A stretch of 49,122 nt of DNA from Psychromonas arctica DSM 14288 (lineage in GTDB: Bacteria; Pseudomonadota; Gammaproteobacteria; Enterobacterales; Psychromonadaceae). Both the position numbers and the translations under genes were made by a program. Location: positions 48,401-97,522 of the forward strand of contig NZ_KI519478.1 of NCBI RefSeq assembly GCF_000482725.1, given 5' to 3'. Position 1 is the first letter of the stretch. Every line of letters starts with the position of its first letter. The notes below the pieces were generated by a model. That model was given only the letters and a program-made list of their open reading frames with translations, had not been told where the DNA came from and did no database searches. Below are positions 26,251 through 36,253 of the stretch, in pieces.

Positions 26251-29130
26251 TTATTGCTTAGGGAGTTGATCTACATTAGTGATTAGCACTTGTGGTGTTA
26301 AGTCTAAAGCTTTATCTTGACTGAATTTTTTACCTTTGACCTGTACCACAACTTGTTGTGTTTGTGTCTCATCAAAGAATAAATCAGCATAATATTGTTG
26401 TACTTGTTGTAATGTCACCGACTCCAACATAGCAACATGTACGCTTTTTGTATCAATAGCGGCTTTATTGCTCATCCATTCACTTATAATATAAGAAAAT
26501 TCTCCACTTAAATTACTTGGTTTAGCTAAGTAATTAGCTATATGCGCTTTTTTAATGTCCTCAAAGTCACTTTCATCTGTTGCTGCTAACGTTGTTTTAA
26601 AGCTTTCTAAAAAGGCTTTAAAACGTCCATATAAAGCGGCACTTCCAATCGCTGGACTTTGAGTGAATAACCCGAAAGCAACACTATCATTTACTTCAAA
26701 ACTGGCAGTAAAGGGTGAGTACGTCAATTGCTCTTGAGTTCTAATTTGGTCATAAAAAGCAGGTTTAAGTAGTTTATTCAGTAACTCTGCTTTTGCTAAT
26801 GAAGTGGGATCTTGGTTTTTTGCTAAATACACACTAACCAAAGCATCATCCTCTAATGCAGACTCTCGTATAAAGTTTAATGCTCCTTTTTCAGGATCTG
26901 CATCAACACGTTTGATTTGATAAAAAGCATTAGGCTGAATTTTTATTTTCAGTTTCAATTTAGCAGTCAACTGTAATACATCTAATGTTGAAAAATTACC
27001 TAGTGCTAATAAACGCACACTAGATTGAGAAAAAATTTGTTTAGCTAAGGTAACTAATTGCTCGCTGGTTACAGTATCGATTTGAGATAATAGCGTCTGG
27101 TCAGACCAAGATGGTTGACGAATAATTTTTCTAAATCCATCTAAGCCCAAGTCCATTGCCTTTGTTTTAGATTTATTATTGAAACGACGTGTCAACTCTT
27201 GTTTTGCAAGACGCAGAGATTGCTGATCAACTGACATCTGTTTAATATGATCTAACAACATCAGTAATAATTTAATTTGTTTGTCGCTATAACCACTGGT
27301 GGTAATCAATAAACCTTCATTGCTGCTAATGGAAAAGCTTAAGCCAGCTTCTTGTGTAACAAAATTCAATTCAGAGAGTTGTTTTTGCAAAATATTTAAC
27401 AATAAACTCATTTGCACTCTAGCTTGAGGACTTTGATCATTTAGGTTGTTGTTGAGCTGTAGGTTTAAAATGCCTTTAGGCTCTTTTAATTGGCTTTGCT
27501 TAAACCACACCGATAAACCTGACTCCTTGACCAGTGCTACCGCTTGATTATTTTTTTGTTCATTAACTAAGCTTAAATTTTCAGGTAACCAATCATTACT
27601 AATTGGTAATATCATTTTTGATTGAATTGTCTTCGCTGAGGTTAACCATTGCTGCAAACGCGATTTTTTTATCTTCGCCTGCGCATAATGCCCTTGGTAG
27701 AAAGGAATGGCTTTTGTAACCACTGCATTAGGTGACACCACAAACACTCGACTATTTTCAGGTGTTAAATAACCAACTAACTGCTTAATAAATTGAGGAT
27801 TAAACGCATCTAAACGGAACGAATAAGAAAGTAAGTCTTGCAAAGGATAATGCTGCATATTGGCAGACAAAGACATTACGTAGTTAAAACCAGCACTCTT
27901 TGGTAAAAACTTAAAGTAATTCTCTAGGCTCTTTTTCTGCTCTGAATATTGTAATTCATTGATCCCTTGTTCTTTAATCAGGTTGATGTACGCAAATAAA
28001 CTGGCTAGCACGGTATCTTGATCGCTCAACCCTTTTTCAGTGAGTTTAAAGGTCATCGAAAACTGAGAATATTCATCACTGTGCGCGGCATAAAAGCCAG
28101 CACTCACTGATTCTGCTAACCCCATATTTTGTAGATAGTCCGATAAACCACCCTTATGGTCAGAACCCAATAATCGGCTAATATAGCCACCTGGTTGATA
28201 CATGTATTCATCTTTCACACTCGGCACTAAAAAGTTAACTTGTAACAATTTAAGATCAGCCGTTGGTTTCATTTGCACTTCTAATGCTAATTGCTTATCT
28301 GTTAATAAAGGCGAGATCAAGACAGGTTTAGTGATATTGTTATTAGGAATTTGAGTTAAATGTTTAACCGCAATTTTCTGCATATTAACTAATGAACGCG
28401 GACTAGTCATAGCCACTTTCATTGTATTAGCGGAATAATTTTGCTTAAAAAACAGCTCTAGTTCTTGTTGTAAATTACTGCCTGGTTTATCACTAAGGGT
28501 GCTCAAATCTCCGGTACTAAAGCGTGCCATGGGATGATCAGGGTTTAATGAATAACGCTGTAACGCATACAACTTTCTCATGTCGTTATCAAAATAGGTT
28601 TTATGCTCTGCATTAACCGTATGACGTTCTTTTTCTGCATATTTTTCATCAAGCAGTGGAGCACGCATAACATCACCTAGCCTGTCTAATGCCTCTGGTA
28701 ATGCACTATCATTGACCTCAAAACCATACACAGTTGCGTCCTGTGCGGTATAAGCGTTGGTATAGCCTCCGTTTTGACTCATAAATTTGCTGTACTCATT
28801 AATCACTGGATATTTTTCAGAGCCAAGAAACAGCATATGCTCTAAATAATGCGCTAAACCAAGCTGGCTCTCTGGATTATGCATACTGCCAATTGGCACA
28901 GATAAGGATGCAGCACTATTTTCCAAATCAGGGTCAGAGATCAGTAGTACTTGTAATTGATTGGCCAAACGAATCACTTGATATTGACGCGTATCATTGG
29001 GACTTTTAGTAATAGACTGTTCGAGCACCTCAAATGAATTCATATTATTCTCAGCGGCTTGCGCTTGTAAGGAAGTTAAAAAAGTACAGATCAATAAAGA
29101 TGTAAATCGGATAAATATTTTGCTTAACAT
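26251..29130 (-). CDS. Pitrilysin-like M16 zinc metalloprotease (insulinase family), exported
   Basis: The start is the ATG at 29130, six bases after GAGAG; the longer frame begins with a TTG lacking a site. The 959-aa product has a signal peptide ending A-Q-A-A-E. It carries the inverted zinc motif H-Y-L-E-H at residues 94-98, with a downstream Glu in E-H-K-T-Y (about 174). The four-lobe M16 layout and length match E. coli pitrilysin (PtrA, 962 aa), a periplasmic protease that degrades small peptides. It is not beside recB/recC/recD as in E. coli, and the C-terminal half is divergent. A peptide-degrading role in the periplasm is inferred. Confidence 0.9.
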   Translation of the reverse strand: MLSKIFIRFTSLLICTFLTSLQAQAAENNMNSFEVLEQSITKSPNDTRQYQVIRLANQLQVLLISDPDLENSAASLSVPIGSMHNPESQLGLAHYLEHMLFLGSEKYPVINEYSKFMSQNGGYTNAYTAQDATVYGFEVNDSALPEALDRLGDVMRAPLLDEKYAEKERHTVNAEHKTYFDNDMRKLYALQRYSLNPDHPMARFSTGDLSTLSDKPGSNLQQELELFFKQNYSANTMKVAMTSPRSLVNMQKIAVKHLTQIPNNNITKPVLISPLLTDKQLALEVQMKPTADLKLLQVNFLVPSVKDEYMYQPGGYISRLLGSDHKGGLSDYLQNMGLAESVSAGFYAAHSDEYSQFSMTFKLTEKGLSDQDTVLASLFAYINLIKEQGINELQYSEQKKSLENYFKFLPKSAGFNYVMSLSANMQHYPLQDLLSYSFRLDAFNPQFIKQLVGYLTPENSRVFVVSPNAVVTKAIPFYQGHYAQAKIKKSRLQQWLTSAKTIQSKMILPISNDWLPENLSLVNEQKNNQAVALVKESGLSVWFKQSQLKEPKGILNLQLNNNLNDQSPQARVQMSLLLNILQKQLSELNFVTQEAGLSFSISSNEGLLITTSGYSDKQIKLLLMLLDHIKQMSVDQQSLRLAKQELTRRFNNKSKTKAMDLGLDGFRKIIRQPSWSDQTLLSQIDTVTSEQLVTLAKQIFSQSSVRLLALGNFSTLDVLQLTAKLKLKIKIQPNAFYQIKRVDADPEKGALNFIRESALEDDALVSVYLAKNQDPTSLAKAELLNKLLKPAFYDQIRTQEQLTYSPFTASFEVNDSVAFGLFTQSPAIGSAALYGRFKAFLESFKTTLAATDESDFEDIKKAHIANYLAKPSNLSGEFSYIISEWMSNKAAIDTKSVHVAMLESVTLQQVQQYYADLFFDETQTQQVVVQVKGKKFSQDKALDLTPQVLITNVDQLPKQ

Positions 29131-29263
29131 TAACAACTCTCTTTATAGCGACAAATCTAGCTGGAGTCCTATAGACATAACAAAGCGTATATAGTTTCAA
29201 GTAGATACAATTCGCATCCTAACTCAAGCACAAAATCATGCTTAGATTGTGTTTAAATATCGA

Positions 29264-29701
29264 CTAAATTTGTAGCCAAAACGTGGTGGGACCATCATTA
29301 GTGGAGGTCACTTGCATATCAGCGGCAAAAATACCATTTTCAACATGGCAGCCCAATTCAGAGCATTGTTGACTAAACCGTTGATATAAACGATCCGCTT
29401 CTTCAGGCTCCGCACCATTGGTGAATCCTGGTCGATTACCTTTTTTTGTTTCTGCCGCTAACGTAAACTGTGAAATAACTAATAAATCACCACCTGCTTG
29501 TTGCACGTTAAGATTCATTTTTCCATTAGCATCAGCAAAAATACGATAAGCTAAAACCTTTTGGGCTAAGCGCAGACAATGCTTATCGGTGTCACCTTTT
29601 TCTACCCCTAAAAGCACTAATAAACCGCTTTTAATTGCACCTACCGTTTCCCCTTCAACGGTTACCGATGCGTCAGTAACACGTTGAATCATCGCAATCA
29701 T
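29264..29701 (-). CDS. dtd: D-aminoacyl-tRNA deacylase
   Basis: DTD hydrolyses D-aminoacyl-tRNA (for example D-Tyr-tRNA) to stop D-amino acids entering protein. The 145-aa protein equals the E. coli length. It has S-Q-F-T-L-A-A-x-x-x-K-G-N-R-P-x-F near residues 77-93 and the C-terminal N-D-G-P-x-T-F-W (134-141) with the Gly-cis-Pro that gives chiral selectivity. The start overlaps the yihY stop by four bases (ATGA), so the pair is translationally coupled, as in other gammaproteobacteria. Confidence 0.96.
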   Translation of the reverse strand: MIAMIQRVTDASVTVEGETVGAIKSGLLVLLGVEKGDTDKHCLRLAQKVLAYRIFADANGKMNLNVQQAGGDLLVISQFTLAAETKKGNRPGFTNGAEPEEADRLYQRFSQQCSELGCHVENGIFAADMQVTSTNDGPTTFWLQI

Positions 29702-30585
29702 TGTTGATTCTCCGCTAATGCTTTGTCTGTTTCTTGCATCTCTTTTTCAGATACAGATAAAAATTCTTCTAGAGTAGAAGTCACTTCTGCACCAATCAAT
29801 ACAATTAACCAACTAAAATAGATCCAAACAAACATGATCGGAATAACCGCTAATGCACCATAAATAATTTGCTGTGATGGAAAATTAGTGATGTATAAAG
29901 TAAAAAGATCCGTTGCAAAATTAAATAATAATGCCGCGATCAGCCCTCCTGTTAGTGCATAACGAAAGCTGACACGCTGATGAGGCACTAAAGTATAAAC
30001 GCCCGCAAATGCTAACCAAGAAAAAACAAAAGGGATAATGCTTAATATTTTCTGCCCCAGCGATAAAAAACCACCGGTTTGAACAATAGAAAAGAGGTAA
30101 GAACTAAGGGCAATACTACCGCCAATAATAATTGGCCCTAAACTTAAAATAGTCCAATAAATAGTAAAGGCCTGCACCACTGATCGTTTGTTTGTACAGC
30201 GCCAAATACGATTGATAGTTTGATCAATCGTCGAAATCAATAACAAGGCAATGACAATTAATGACGCGATCCCCATCATGCTCATTTTCTTAGTATTTTC
30301 AATAAATCCGGTCATATGCTCTTTGACTGCATTACCCGCTGTTGGCACAAAATTATTATAGATAAGATCTTCAATAATTTTATTCAACTCCGAAAACATC
30401 GGGAAGGCCGACAGCATATAAAATATAACCGCGAGAAAAGGCACAATAGATAAAAGGGTAACGTAAGCAAGATGACCGGCAGGGACTTTAATATTATCTT
30501 CTTGGCTACGCTTCCATAAAAAAATACTGTAGCTATAAACCAATTTGAGCTTTCGTACTAATACTTGCTTTTGTAATGGCAACAT
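29698..30585 (-). CDS. yihY: YihY/BrkB-family inner-membrane protein
   Basis: The 295-aa protein has about six hydrophobic helices and the family signature features: an N-terminal [15 protein letters not shown] and the I-D-x-x-x-N-R-I-W-R segment near residue 122-131. The family (UPF0761) was once called RNase BN by mistake; RNase BN is now a different gene. The function is unknown, possibly transport. It is followed by dtd with a four-base overlap. Its ribosome-binding site AGGAAG is well placed. Confidence 0.9.
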   Translation of the reverse strand: MLPLQKQVLVRKLKLVYSYSIFLWKRSQEDNIKVPAGHLAYVTLLSIVPFLAVIFYMLSAFPMFSELNKIIEDLIYNNFVPTAGNAVKEHMTGFIENTKKMSMMGIASLIVIALLLISTIDQTINRIWRCTNKRSVVQAFTIYWTILSLGPIIIGGSIALSSYLFSIVQTGGFLSLGQKILSIIPFVFSWLAFAGVYTLVPHQRVSFRYALTGGLIAALLFNFATDLFTLYITNFPSQQIIYGALAVIPIMFVWIYFSWLIVLIGAEVTSTLEEFLSVSEKEMQETDKALAENQQ

Positions 30586-30695
30586 AGTCTTCCTAGATGA
30601 GTTTTAAGCAATGGGAAAAAACAGCCTTAGATTCTATGGACTATATAATGTAATTAATATTACAGAGCCGATATCGCTTAACTACAAATTGTAAA

Positions 30696-30726
30696 CAAAA
30701 AAAAGGCCTTACGATAGTAAGACCTT
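30696..30726 (-). terminator. Terminator of typA
   Basis: On the minus strand a 10-bp stem with one mismatch (30703-30712 with 30717-30726, loop GATA) is followed by seven or more T's (complement of 30696-30702). It lies about 35 bp after the typA stop. Confidence 0.85.
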
Positions 30727-30760
30727 AATATTAGGTTTTTTGTTCGTTTAAGTAAACGAA

Positions 30761-32584
30761 TTAACCTTTAGTTGGACGAGCAGCACGCTTACGTTCATTC
30801 TCACCCAGTAGTTTCTTACGGATACGAATGCTTTTTGGTGTCACTTCTACTAATTCATCAACATCAATAAATTCAAGAGCTTGCTCAAGAGTCAAAATGA
30901 TTGCTGGTGAAAGTGTTTGTGCTTCATCAGTACCAGAAGAACGAACGTTAGTAAGCTGTTTACCACGAATACAGTTAACCGTTAAATCGTTTGAACGGTT
31001 ATGAATACCGATGATTTGACCTTCATATACTTCTGTTGCATGACCTAGGAATAAACGACCACGATCTTGTAAGAAGAATAAAGAGTATGTAACCGCTTTA
31101 CCAGTTTGATTACAAACCATTACACCATTTTGACGTTGACCAATTGTACCGCCTTTGTGTAGACCGTAGTGATCAAAGCTATGGTATAAAAGACCAGAAC
31201 CAGATGTGATTGTCATGAACTCAGTTTGGAAACCGATTAAACCACGACTTGGGATCATAAAGTCTAAACGTACACGGCCTTTACCATCTGGGATCATGTT
31301 AGTAAGTTCCGCTTTACGGATACCTAATTGTTCCATGATTGAACCTTGATGCTGCTCTTCACAGTCAACAGTCAATGTTTCCATTGGCTCATGTAACTGA
31401 CCATCAATCATTTTTTCAATAACTTCTGGACGAGATACTGCTAACTCAAAACCTTCACGACGCATGTTTTCAATTAAGATACCTAAATGTAGCTCACCAC
31501 GACCAGATACTTTGAATTTATCAGGATCGGCAGTTTCTTCCACTTTTAATGCAACATTATGTACAAGCTCTTTATTCAAACGGTCAAGGATGTTACGCGA
31601 TGTAACGAATTTACCTTCTTTACCACAGAATGGAGAGTTGTTTACTTGGAAAGTCATTGTTACCGTTGGTTCATCAACAGTTAATGGCGTCATCGCTTCA
31701 ACATTATTTTGTGCACAGATAGTGTCAGAGATTTTAAGTTCGCCTAACCCACTAATTGCAATAATGTCGCCTGCTTCACCATATTCAATATCATGACGTT
31801 CTAGACCTAAGTAACCTAATACTTGACCTACCTTGCCTTTACGTTCTTTACCGTCAGCACCAACAATAGTTACTGCTTGGTTTACTTTAACGTGACCACG
31901 TGTAATACGACCAACACCGATAACACCCACATATGAGTTGTAATCAAGTTGTGAAATTTGCATTTGGAAATCGCCATCGCGATCTGCTTCTGGTGGAGCA
32001 ACTGTATCAACGATAGTTTGGAATAAATCTTCCATGTTATCTTTTACAGTGTCCATGTCAGTACTTGCCCAACCGTTTAATGCAGATGCATAAACAACTT
32101 GGAAGTCTAATTGGTCATCAGTAGCGCCTAGGTTATCAAACAAATCAAATACTTGATCCATTACCCATTCAGGACGTGCGCCAGGCTTATCGATTTTGTT
32201 AATAACAACAATTGGTTTTAAACCATGAGCAAATGCTTTTTGTGTTACGAAGCGAGTTTGTGGCATTGGACCATCAACCGCATCAACAATAAGACAAACA
32301 CTGTCTACCATAGATAGAATACGCTCAACTTCACCACCGAAATCGGCATGTCCTGGAGTATCTACGATATTGATATGGTAATCATTCCATACGATCGCTG
32401 TATTTTTTGCAAGGATAGTAATACCACGTTCTTTTTCAAGATCGTTAGAATCCATTACACGTTCTTCATTATCGCCACGTGAATCCAAAGTACCAGACTG
32501 CTCTAACAGTTTATCAACCAATGTTGTTTTACCATGGTCAACGTGAGCAATGATGGCTATATTTCTTAATTTATCTAACGACAT
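30761..32584 (-). CDS. typA: Ribosome-associated GTPase TypA/BipA
   Basis: TypA (BipA) is an EF-G-like GTPase that aids 50S ribosome assembly and growth at low temperature and under stress. I take the ATG at 32584 as start, with GAGG six bases upstream; a TTG four codons earlier begins the longer frame. The 607-aa product has G1 A-H-V-D-H-G-K-T at 13-20, D-T-P-G-H-A-D, N-K-I-D, EF-G-like domains and the BipA-specific C-terminal domain, matching E. coli in length. It is divergent from glnA, as in E. coli and many relatives. A 20-bp perfect hairpin lies in its leader. Confidence 0.97.
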   Translation of the reverse strand: MSLDKLRNIAIIAHVDHGKTTLVDKLLEQSGTLDSRGDNEERVMDSNDLEKERGITILAKNTAIVWNDYHINIVDTPGHADFGGEVERILSMVDSVCLIVDAVDGPMPQTRFVTQKAFAHGLKPIVVINKIDKPGARPEWVMDQVFDLFDNLGATDDQLDFQVVYASALNGWASTDMDTVKDNMEDLFQTIVDTVAPPEADRDGDFQMQISQLDYNSYVGVIGVGRITRGHVKVNQAVTIVGADGKERKGKVGQVLGYLGLERHDIEYGEAGDIIAISGLGELKISDTICAQNNVEAMTPLTVDEPTVTMTFQVNNSPFCGKEGKFVTSRNILDRLNKELVHNVALKVEETADPDKFKVSGRGELHLGILIENMRREGFELAVSRPEVIEKMIDGQLHEPMETLTVDCEEQHQGSIMEQLGIRKAELTNMIPDGKGRVRLDFMIPSRGLIGFQTEFMTITSGSGLLYHSFDHYGLHKGGTIGQRQNGVMVCNQTGKAVTYSLFFLQDRGRLFLGHATEVYEGQIIGIHNRSNDLTVNCIRGKQLTNVRSSGTDEAQTLSPAIILTLEQALEFIDVDELVEVTPKSIRIRKKLLGENERKRAARPTKG

Positions 32585-32616
32585 GATGCGCCTCAAAAAT
32601 AACTACTAATTAAAAA

Positions 32617-32662
32617 TACCAATTAAATAAAAACAGAAGGTCCTGTTTTTATTTAATTGGTA
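32617..32662 (-). repeat. 20-bp perfect inverted repeat in the typA leader
   Basis: The arms at 32617-32636 and 32643-32662 are perfect complements (left arm TACCAATTAAATAAAAACAG) around a 6-base loop AAGGTC. Its inner edge is 33 bp upstream of the typA ATG. No gene ends here on either strand, so it is not a terminator of a neighbouring gene. It may be a leader hairpin or a protein-binding dyad. Confidence 0.85.
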
Positions 32663-32821
32663 CAAAAAGATTTAGGCCATGAAAACACTTAAAGTGATAT
32701 AGCCAAATATGCGCACATTGTAAACATAATTTCAAAAATAGAAAGTTTTAAGTCGGTCACAGTTAGCTTAAATGCTGAAAAGTTTAAAAAACACGAACAA
32801 CTGAGCGCTCAAACACAAAAG

Positions 32822-32857
32822 GCACCAAAAAAGAGCGGCTCAGCACCATATTGGTGC
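32822..32857 (+). promoter_or_regulatory. NtrC binding sites upstream of glnA
   Basis: GCACCATATTGGTGC at 32843-32857 is a perfect palindrome matching the NtrC consensus GCACCA-N3-TGGTGC. A half-site, GCACCA at 32822-32827, lies 21 bp upstream, two helical turns away. The strong site is centred about 97 bp before the predicted sigma-54 start, a normal enhancer distance. Confidence 0.85.
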
Positions 32858-32900
32858 GCCCGATCACATTGTACGGGCTGTGGTAGAAGAAAAAGCGAGG

Positions 32901-32906
32901 TATAAT
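32901..32906 (+). promoter_or_regulatory. Possible sigma-70 -10 box of glnA
   Basis: TATAAT lies between the NtrC sites and the sigma-54 promoter. A -35 box at 17 bp upstream is poor (CTGTGG). It could be a basal promoter like glnAp1 of E. coli, which is repressed by NtrC binding. Confidence 0.4.
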
Positions 32907-32919
32907 GGGCTTTGCCAAG

Positions 32920-32936
32920 TTGGCATAGTTTTAGCT
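32920..32936 (+). promoter_or_regulatory. Sigma-54 promoter of glnA
   Basis: TTGGCATAGTTTTAGCT matches TGGCAC-N5-TTGCW, with GG at 32922-32923 and GC at 32934-32935 exactly 10 bases between them, the required -24/-12 spacing. The predicted start is near 32947, giving a leader of about 114 bases. Two consensus positions differ (T for C in the -24 box, A for T in the -12 box). Confidence 0.8.
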
Positions 32937-33060
32937 ACTTGTATCAGCATAAGTTTAGAAGTATAAATACTAGTTCAGAATTACGATAAATCGATTTTCA
33001 TACATTTATGAATAATGATTTGTTTTTTAAACATTTCGATGTCAAATGAGGTTCTACAAC

Positions 33061-34479
33061 ATGTCTGCACAAACAATTCAAGACGTTCTAGCTCTTATTA
33101 AAGAGCAAGACGTAAAATTCGTTGATTTACGCTTTACTGATACACATGGTAAAGAGCAACACGTCTCTATTCCGCATCACCAAGTAAACGAAGACTTTTT
33201 CGAAGAAGGTAAAATGTTCGATGGTTCTTCAATCGCTGGCTGGAAAGGGATTCAAGATTCAGACATGGTATTAATGCCTGTACCTTCAACTGCTGTACTT
33301 GACCCATTTACTGACGATGCAACATTAAACTTACGTTGTGACGTACTAGAGCCAAAAACAATGTTAGGTTACGATCGTGACCCACGTTCTGTTGCTAAGC
33401 GTGCTGAAGCTTACATGCGTTCAACAGGTATCGCTGATACTATTTTATTTGGCCCAGAACCAGAATTCTTCCTATTTGACGACGTTAAATACGGTAATAC
33501 AATGCAAGGCGCTTTTTTCTCGATTGATGCTAAAGAAGCAGCTTGGAATTCAGGTACTTCATATGAAGAAGGCAACACCGGTCACCGTCCAGGTGTTAAA
33601 GGTGGTTACTTCCCAGTAGCACCAGTAGATTCATCTCAAAACATCCGTTCTGCTATGTGTTTAATCATGGAAGAAATGGGTTTAGTTGTTGAAGCTCATC
33701 ACCACGAAGTAGCAACAGCGGGTCAAAACGAAATCGCATGTCGTTTCAACACTATGGTTGAAAAAGCAGATGAAATCCAAATTTACAAGTACGTTGTACA
33801 TAACGTTGCTCACGCATACGGCCAAACAGCTACATTTATGCCTAAACCAATTATTGGCGATAACGGTTCTGGTAACCACTGTCACCAATCTTTAGGTAAA
33901 GATGGTGTTAACTTGTTCTCTGGTGATCAATACGGCGGCCTTTCTGAAATGGCGCTTTATTACATCGGCGGTATTATCAAACATGCTAAAGCACTTAATG
34001 CATTCACTAATGCATCAACTAACTCTTACAAACGCTTAGTGCCACACTTTGAAGCGCCAGTAATGCTTGCATACTCTGCAGGTAACCGTTCTGCGTCTAT
34101 TCGTATTCCAATTGTACCGACTGCACGTGCAGCGCGTATCGAAGTACGTTTCCCAGATCCAACAATGAATCCTTACTTAGGTTTCGCTGCAATGTTGATG
34201 GCTGGCCTTGACGGTATTAAAAACAAGATCCACCCTGGAGATTCTCTAGATAAAGATCTATACGACCTACCTAAAGAAGAAGCTGATGCAATCCCACAGG
34301 TTGCAGTATCTTTTGAAGAAGCACTTGCTGCACTAGATGCAGATCGTGACTTCCTTATTGAAGGTGGCGTATTCTCAAATGAAGCAATTGATGCATACAT
34401 TGGATTGAAAACAGCTCAATGTGAAGCCGTTTCTCGCGCTACGCATCCAAAAGAGTTTGAATTATACTACAGCGTATAA
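33061..34479 (+). CDS. glnA: Glutamine synthetase type I
   Basis: GlnA makes glutamine from glutamate, ammonia and ATP as a dodecamer and is the entry point for nitrogen. I take the ATG at 33061 as start because the earlier ATG at 33046 belongs to ATGAGG, whose AGG serves as ribosome-binding site nine bases upstream. The 472-aa product resembles E. coli GlnA throughout: [16 protein letters not shown] and N-G-S-G-N-H-C-H motifs are intact, and the adenylylation tyrosine is Tyr401 in D-L-Y-D-L-P. Regulation is by NtrC-sigma-54 (sites upstream) and by GlnE adenylylation. A strong terminator follows, so the downstream genes are partly separate. Confidence 0.98.
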   Translation: MSAQTIQDVLALIKEQDVKFVDLRFTDTHGKEQHVSIPHHQVNEDFFEEGKMFDGSSIAGWKGIQDSDMVLMPVPSTAVLDPFTDDATLNLRCDVLEPKTMLGYDRDPRSVAKRAEAYMRSTGIADTILFGPEPEFFLFDDVKYGNTMQGAFFSIDAKEAAWNSGTSYEEGNTGHRPGVKGGYFPVAPVDSSQNIRSAMCLIMEEMGLVVEAHHHEVATAGQNEIACRFNTMVEKADEIQIYKYVVHNVAHAYGQTATFMPKPIIGDNGSGNHCHQSLGKDGVNLFSGDQYGGLSEMALYYIGGIIKHAKALNAFTNASTNSYKRLVPHFEAPVMLAYSAGNRSASIRIPIVPTARAARIEVRFPDPTMNPYLGFAAMLMAGLDGIKNKIHPGDSLDKDLYDLPKEEADAIPQVAVSFEEALAALDADRDFLIEGGVFSNEAIDAYIGLKTAQCEAVSRATHPKEFELYYSV

Positions 34480-34490
34480 TAGAACTTTTA

Positions 34491-34521
34491 TAAAGCATGG
34501 CATGGGTCAGTTCATGCTTTA
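34491..34521 (+). repeat. Stem-loop in the glnA 3' untranslated region
   Basis: TAAAGCATG (34491-34499) pairs with CATGCTTTA (34513-34521) around a 13-base loop, between the glnA stop and the terminator. Together with the terminator hairpin it gives a two-hairpin 3' end. Confidence 0.55.
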
Positions 34522-34527
34522 AGTCAG

Positions 34528-34554
34528 AAAACCCGTCTTTGCGCGGGTTTTTTT
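34528..34554 (+). terminator. Terminator of glnA
   Basis: AAAACCCG (34528-34535) pairs with CGGGTTTT (34544-34551) around an 8-base loop and is followed by a seven-T run ending at 34554. Strong rho-independent terminator. Confidence 0.92.
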
Positions 34555-34608
34555 GTCTATATTCTTTATATGAGCAACAAATAAGTTGTCCACGATATGA
34601 GGTTTTTG

Positions 34609-35148
34609 ATGATTAAAGTTCCCATGCTCTTGTTGATCCCGTTGTTTGCGATGTCAGTATCATCATTACAGGCAGAAACAACGATTTATCATTGGGTTGA
34701 TAAACATGGAAAAAGTCATTTCTCAGATACTGCAGCACCGGGTACAGAACAGATTATTGTCGAAAATAAAAATTTAATGCCGGTTAACACCAGCCAACCT
34801 AAAATAAAAAAATTATCAGAAGTTGATGACTTAAGTCTAGATAGAAAAAAAGCAATAAACTATCAAGCAGAAATTATTTCACCTCAAGATGATATGGCGA
34901 TACGCAGTAACGATGGAGCATTAGATATTCACGTTAAAACAACACCTGAAAAAGAAAGCTCCCAACGTTTACAGTTATTTTTAGATGCAGAGCCCTTAGG
35001 CACACCTCAATTGTCGCCAACGATGCGAGCATTTAATGTTGACCGTGGTACGCATCAAATACAGGTTCATTTGTTGGATGAAACAGGTAAAACCTTAGCT
35101 AAAACGCAGATTGTGACGATTCACTTAAAACGCGCAGCACTTAAATAG
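34609..35148 (+). CDS. DUF4124 exported protein in the gln locus
   Basis: The start is the ATG at 34609, after GAGG in an earlier in-frame ATG at 34597. The 179-aa product has a signal peptide ending S-L-Q-A-E and then the DUF4124 motif I-Y-H-W-V-D-K-H-G-K-S-H-F-S-D-T near residues 27-42. A second part (about 90-170) looks like an Ig-like beta-sandwich. DUF4124 proteins are common in gammaproteobacterial envelopes; their function is unknown. Placement between glnA and glnL recurs in marine gammaproteobacteria as far as I recall. It is 11 bases before glnL, suggesting cotranscription. Confidence 0.82.
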   Translation: MIKVPMLLLIPLFAMSVSSLQAETTIYHWVDKHGKSHFSDTAAPGTEQIIVENKNLMPVNTSQPKIKKLSEVDDLSLDRKKAINYQAEIISPQDDMAIRSNDGALDIHVKTTPEKESSQRLQLFLDAEPLGTPQLSPTMRAFNVDRGTHQIQVHLLDETGKTLAKTQIVTIHLKRAALK

Positions 35149-35159
35149 AACTCAAAAAT

Positions 35160-36221
35160 ATGCAAAATGAACCCAGTAGCGATCTTATTTTTACCTTTCT
35201 TGAAGAAGCTAAAACCGCGTTTGTAGGATTAGATGCTTCATTAAAATTGATTTACGCCAACCCTGCGAGTGAACAATTATTGTCACAAAGCAAACAACGT
35301 TTATATGCACAAAGCCTGTATTCACTGGCTGAGCAATTCCATTTTAGCCCAGTTTCTATTGCCAACCTATTACATGAACAAGCCTCTTTTACTGAAAATG
35401 AAGTCACCTTATTCATTGATGGGCAGTCTTTATTAATTGATTTAAGTGCAAGTTACGTTAGCGTTAAATCAGATTGTTATATTATTTTGGAGATGCGTTG
35501 TATTGAGCAGCAAAAACGCATCAGTCAGGTGCATTATCAAGAGCATCAACAAAAAGCCGCGCAGGAGTTAGTCCGAGGTTTAGCCCACGAGATAAAAAAC
35601 CCTTTAGGTGGTTTACGCGGAGCGGCACAACTGTTGGAAGCGGAATTACCAGATCCAGAATTAAAAGAGTTTACCCAAATAATTATTGAACAAGCTGATC
35701 GCTTAAGCGCCCTAGTAAACCGTTTATTAGGCCCACAAAAATTAGGCACAAAGGGTATCCATAATATTCATTCTGTTTTAGAAACAGTTAGAAAGTTGGT
35801 GTGTTTAGATTTACCTAAAAATATCACTATTCACATTGATTATGATCCCAGTATTCCCGATTTTGAGATGCAACCGGACCAATTACAACAAGCCTTTTTA
35901 AATATCATTCAAAATGCCGTACAAGCCTTACAAAATCAGCCCGAAGAACACCGTATTACAGTGCGTACGCGTGCCGCGAATCAAATTACGATTAATGGTT
36001 TACCACAGCGTTTAGCCACTGAAATAAAAATTATTGATACCGGCCCAGGCATACCAGAACACCTCAAAAGCACATTATTTTATCCGATGGTGACAGGCCG
36101 TAAGGATGGTACTGGTCTAGGGTTATCTATCGCACAGGAATTGATCAAACAACATCATGGACGTATTGAATTTAATAGTTGCAAGGGTAATACAGAGTTT
36201 TCTGTTTATTTACCAATTTAA
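35160..36221 (+). CDS. glnL: Nitrogen regulation sensor kinase NtrB
   Basis: NtrB (GlnL) autophosphorylates and passes phosphate to NtrC under nitrogen limitation; with PII it acts as a phosphatase under excess. The 353-aa cytosolic protein has an N-terminal PAS domain (about 10-110), an H-box A-H-E-I-K-N-P-L-G-G with His143, and a kinase domain with N-box Q-x-x-x-N-I-I-Q-N-A-V-Q-A, G1 D-T-G-P-G-I-P and G2 G-T-G-L-G-L-S-I. All key residues are present. It is followed by glnG after 32 bases. No obvious ribosome-binding site is seen before the ATG. Confidence 0.97.
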   Translation: MQNEPSSDLIFTFLEEAKTAFVGLDASLKLIYANPASEQLLSQSKQRLYAQSLYSLAEQFHFSPVSIANLLHEQASFTENEVTLFIDGQSLLIDLSASYVSVKSDCYIILEMRCIEQQKRISQVHYQEHQQKAAQELVRGLAHEIKNPLGGLRGAAQLLEAELPDPELKEFTQIIIEQADRLSALVNRLLGPQKLGTKGIHNIHSVLETVRKLVCLDLPKNITIHIDYDPSIPDFEMQPDQLQQAFLNIIQNAVQALQNQPEEHRITVRTRAANQITINGLPQRLATEIKIIDTGPGIPEHLKSTLFYPMVTGRKDGTGLGLSIAQELIKQHHGRIEFNSCKGNTEFSVYLPI

Positions 36222-36253
36222 CTTCCATCTATGTATAAAAATAAGGAACTAAA

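Larger units (their letters stand above)
32585..33060. other. Regulatory region between divergent typA and glnA
   Basis: Nearly 480 bp without a gene. From left: a 20-bp perfect inverted repeat in the typA leader (32617-32662), a stretch without obvious features (32663-32820), NtrC-type sites (32822-32857), a TATAAT (32901-32906), a sigma-54 promoter (32920-32936) and about 110 bp of glnA leader. Confidence 0.7.

Noticed and set aside
29221-29263. Terminator after dtd
   Set aside because: Only a 5-bp stem (AAGCA/TGCTT) could be found, with no T tract.
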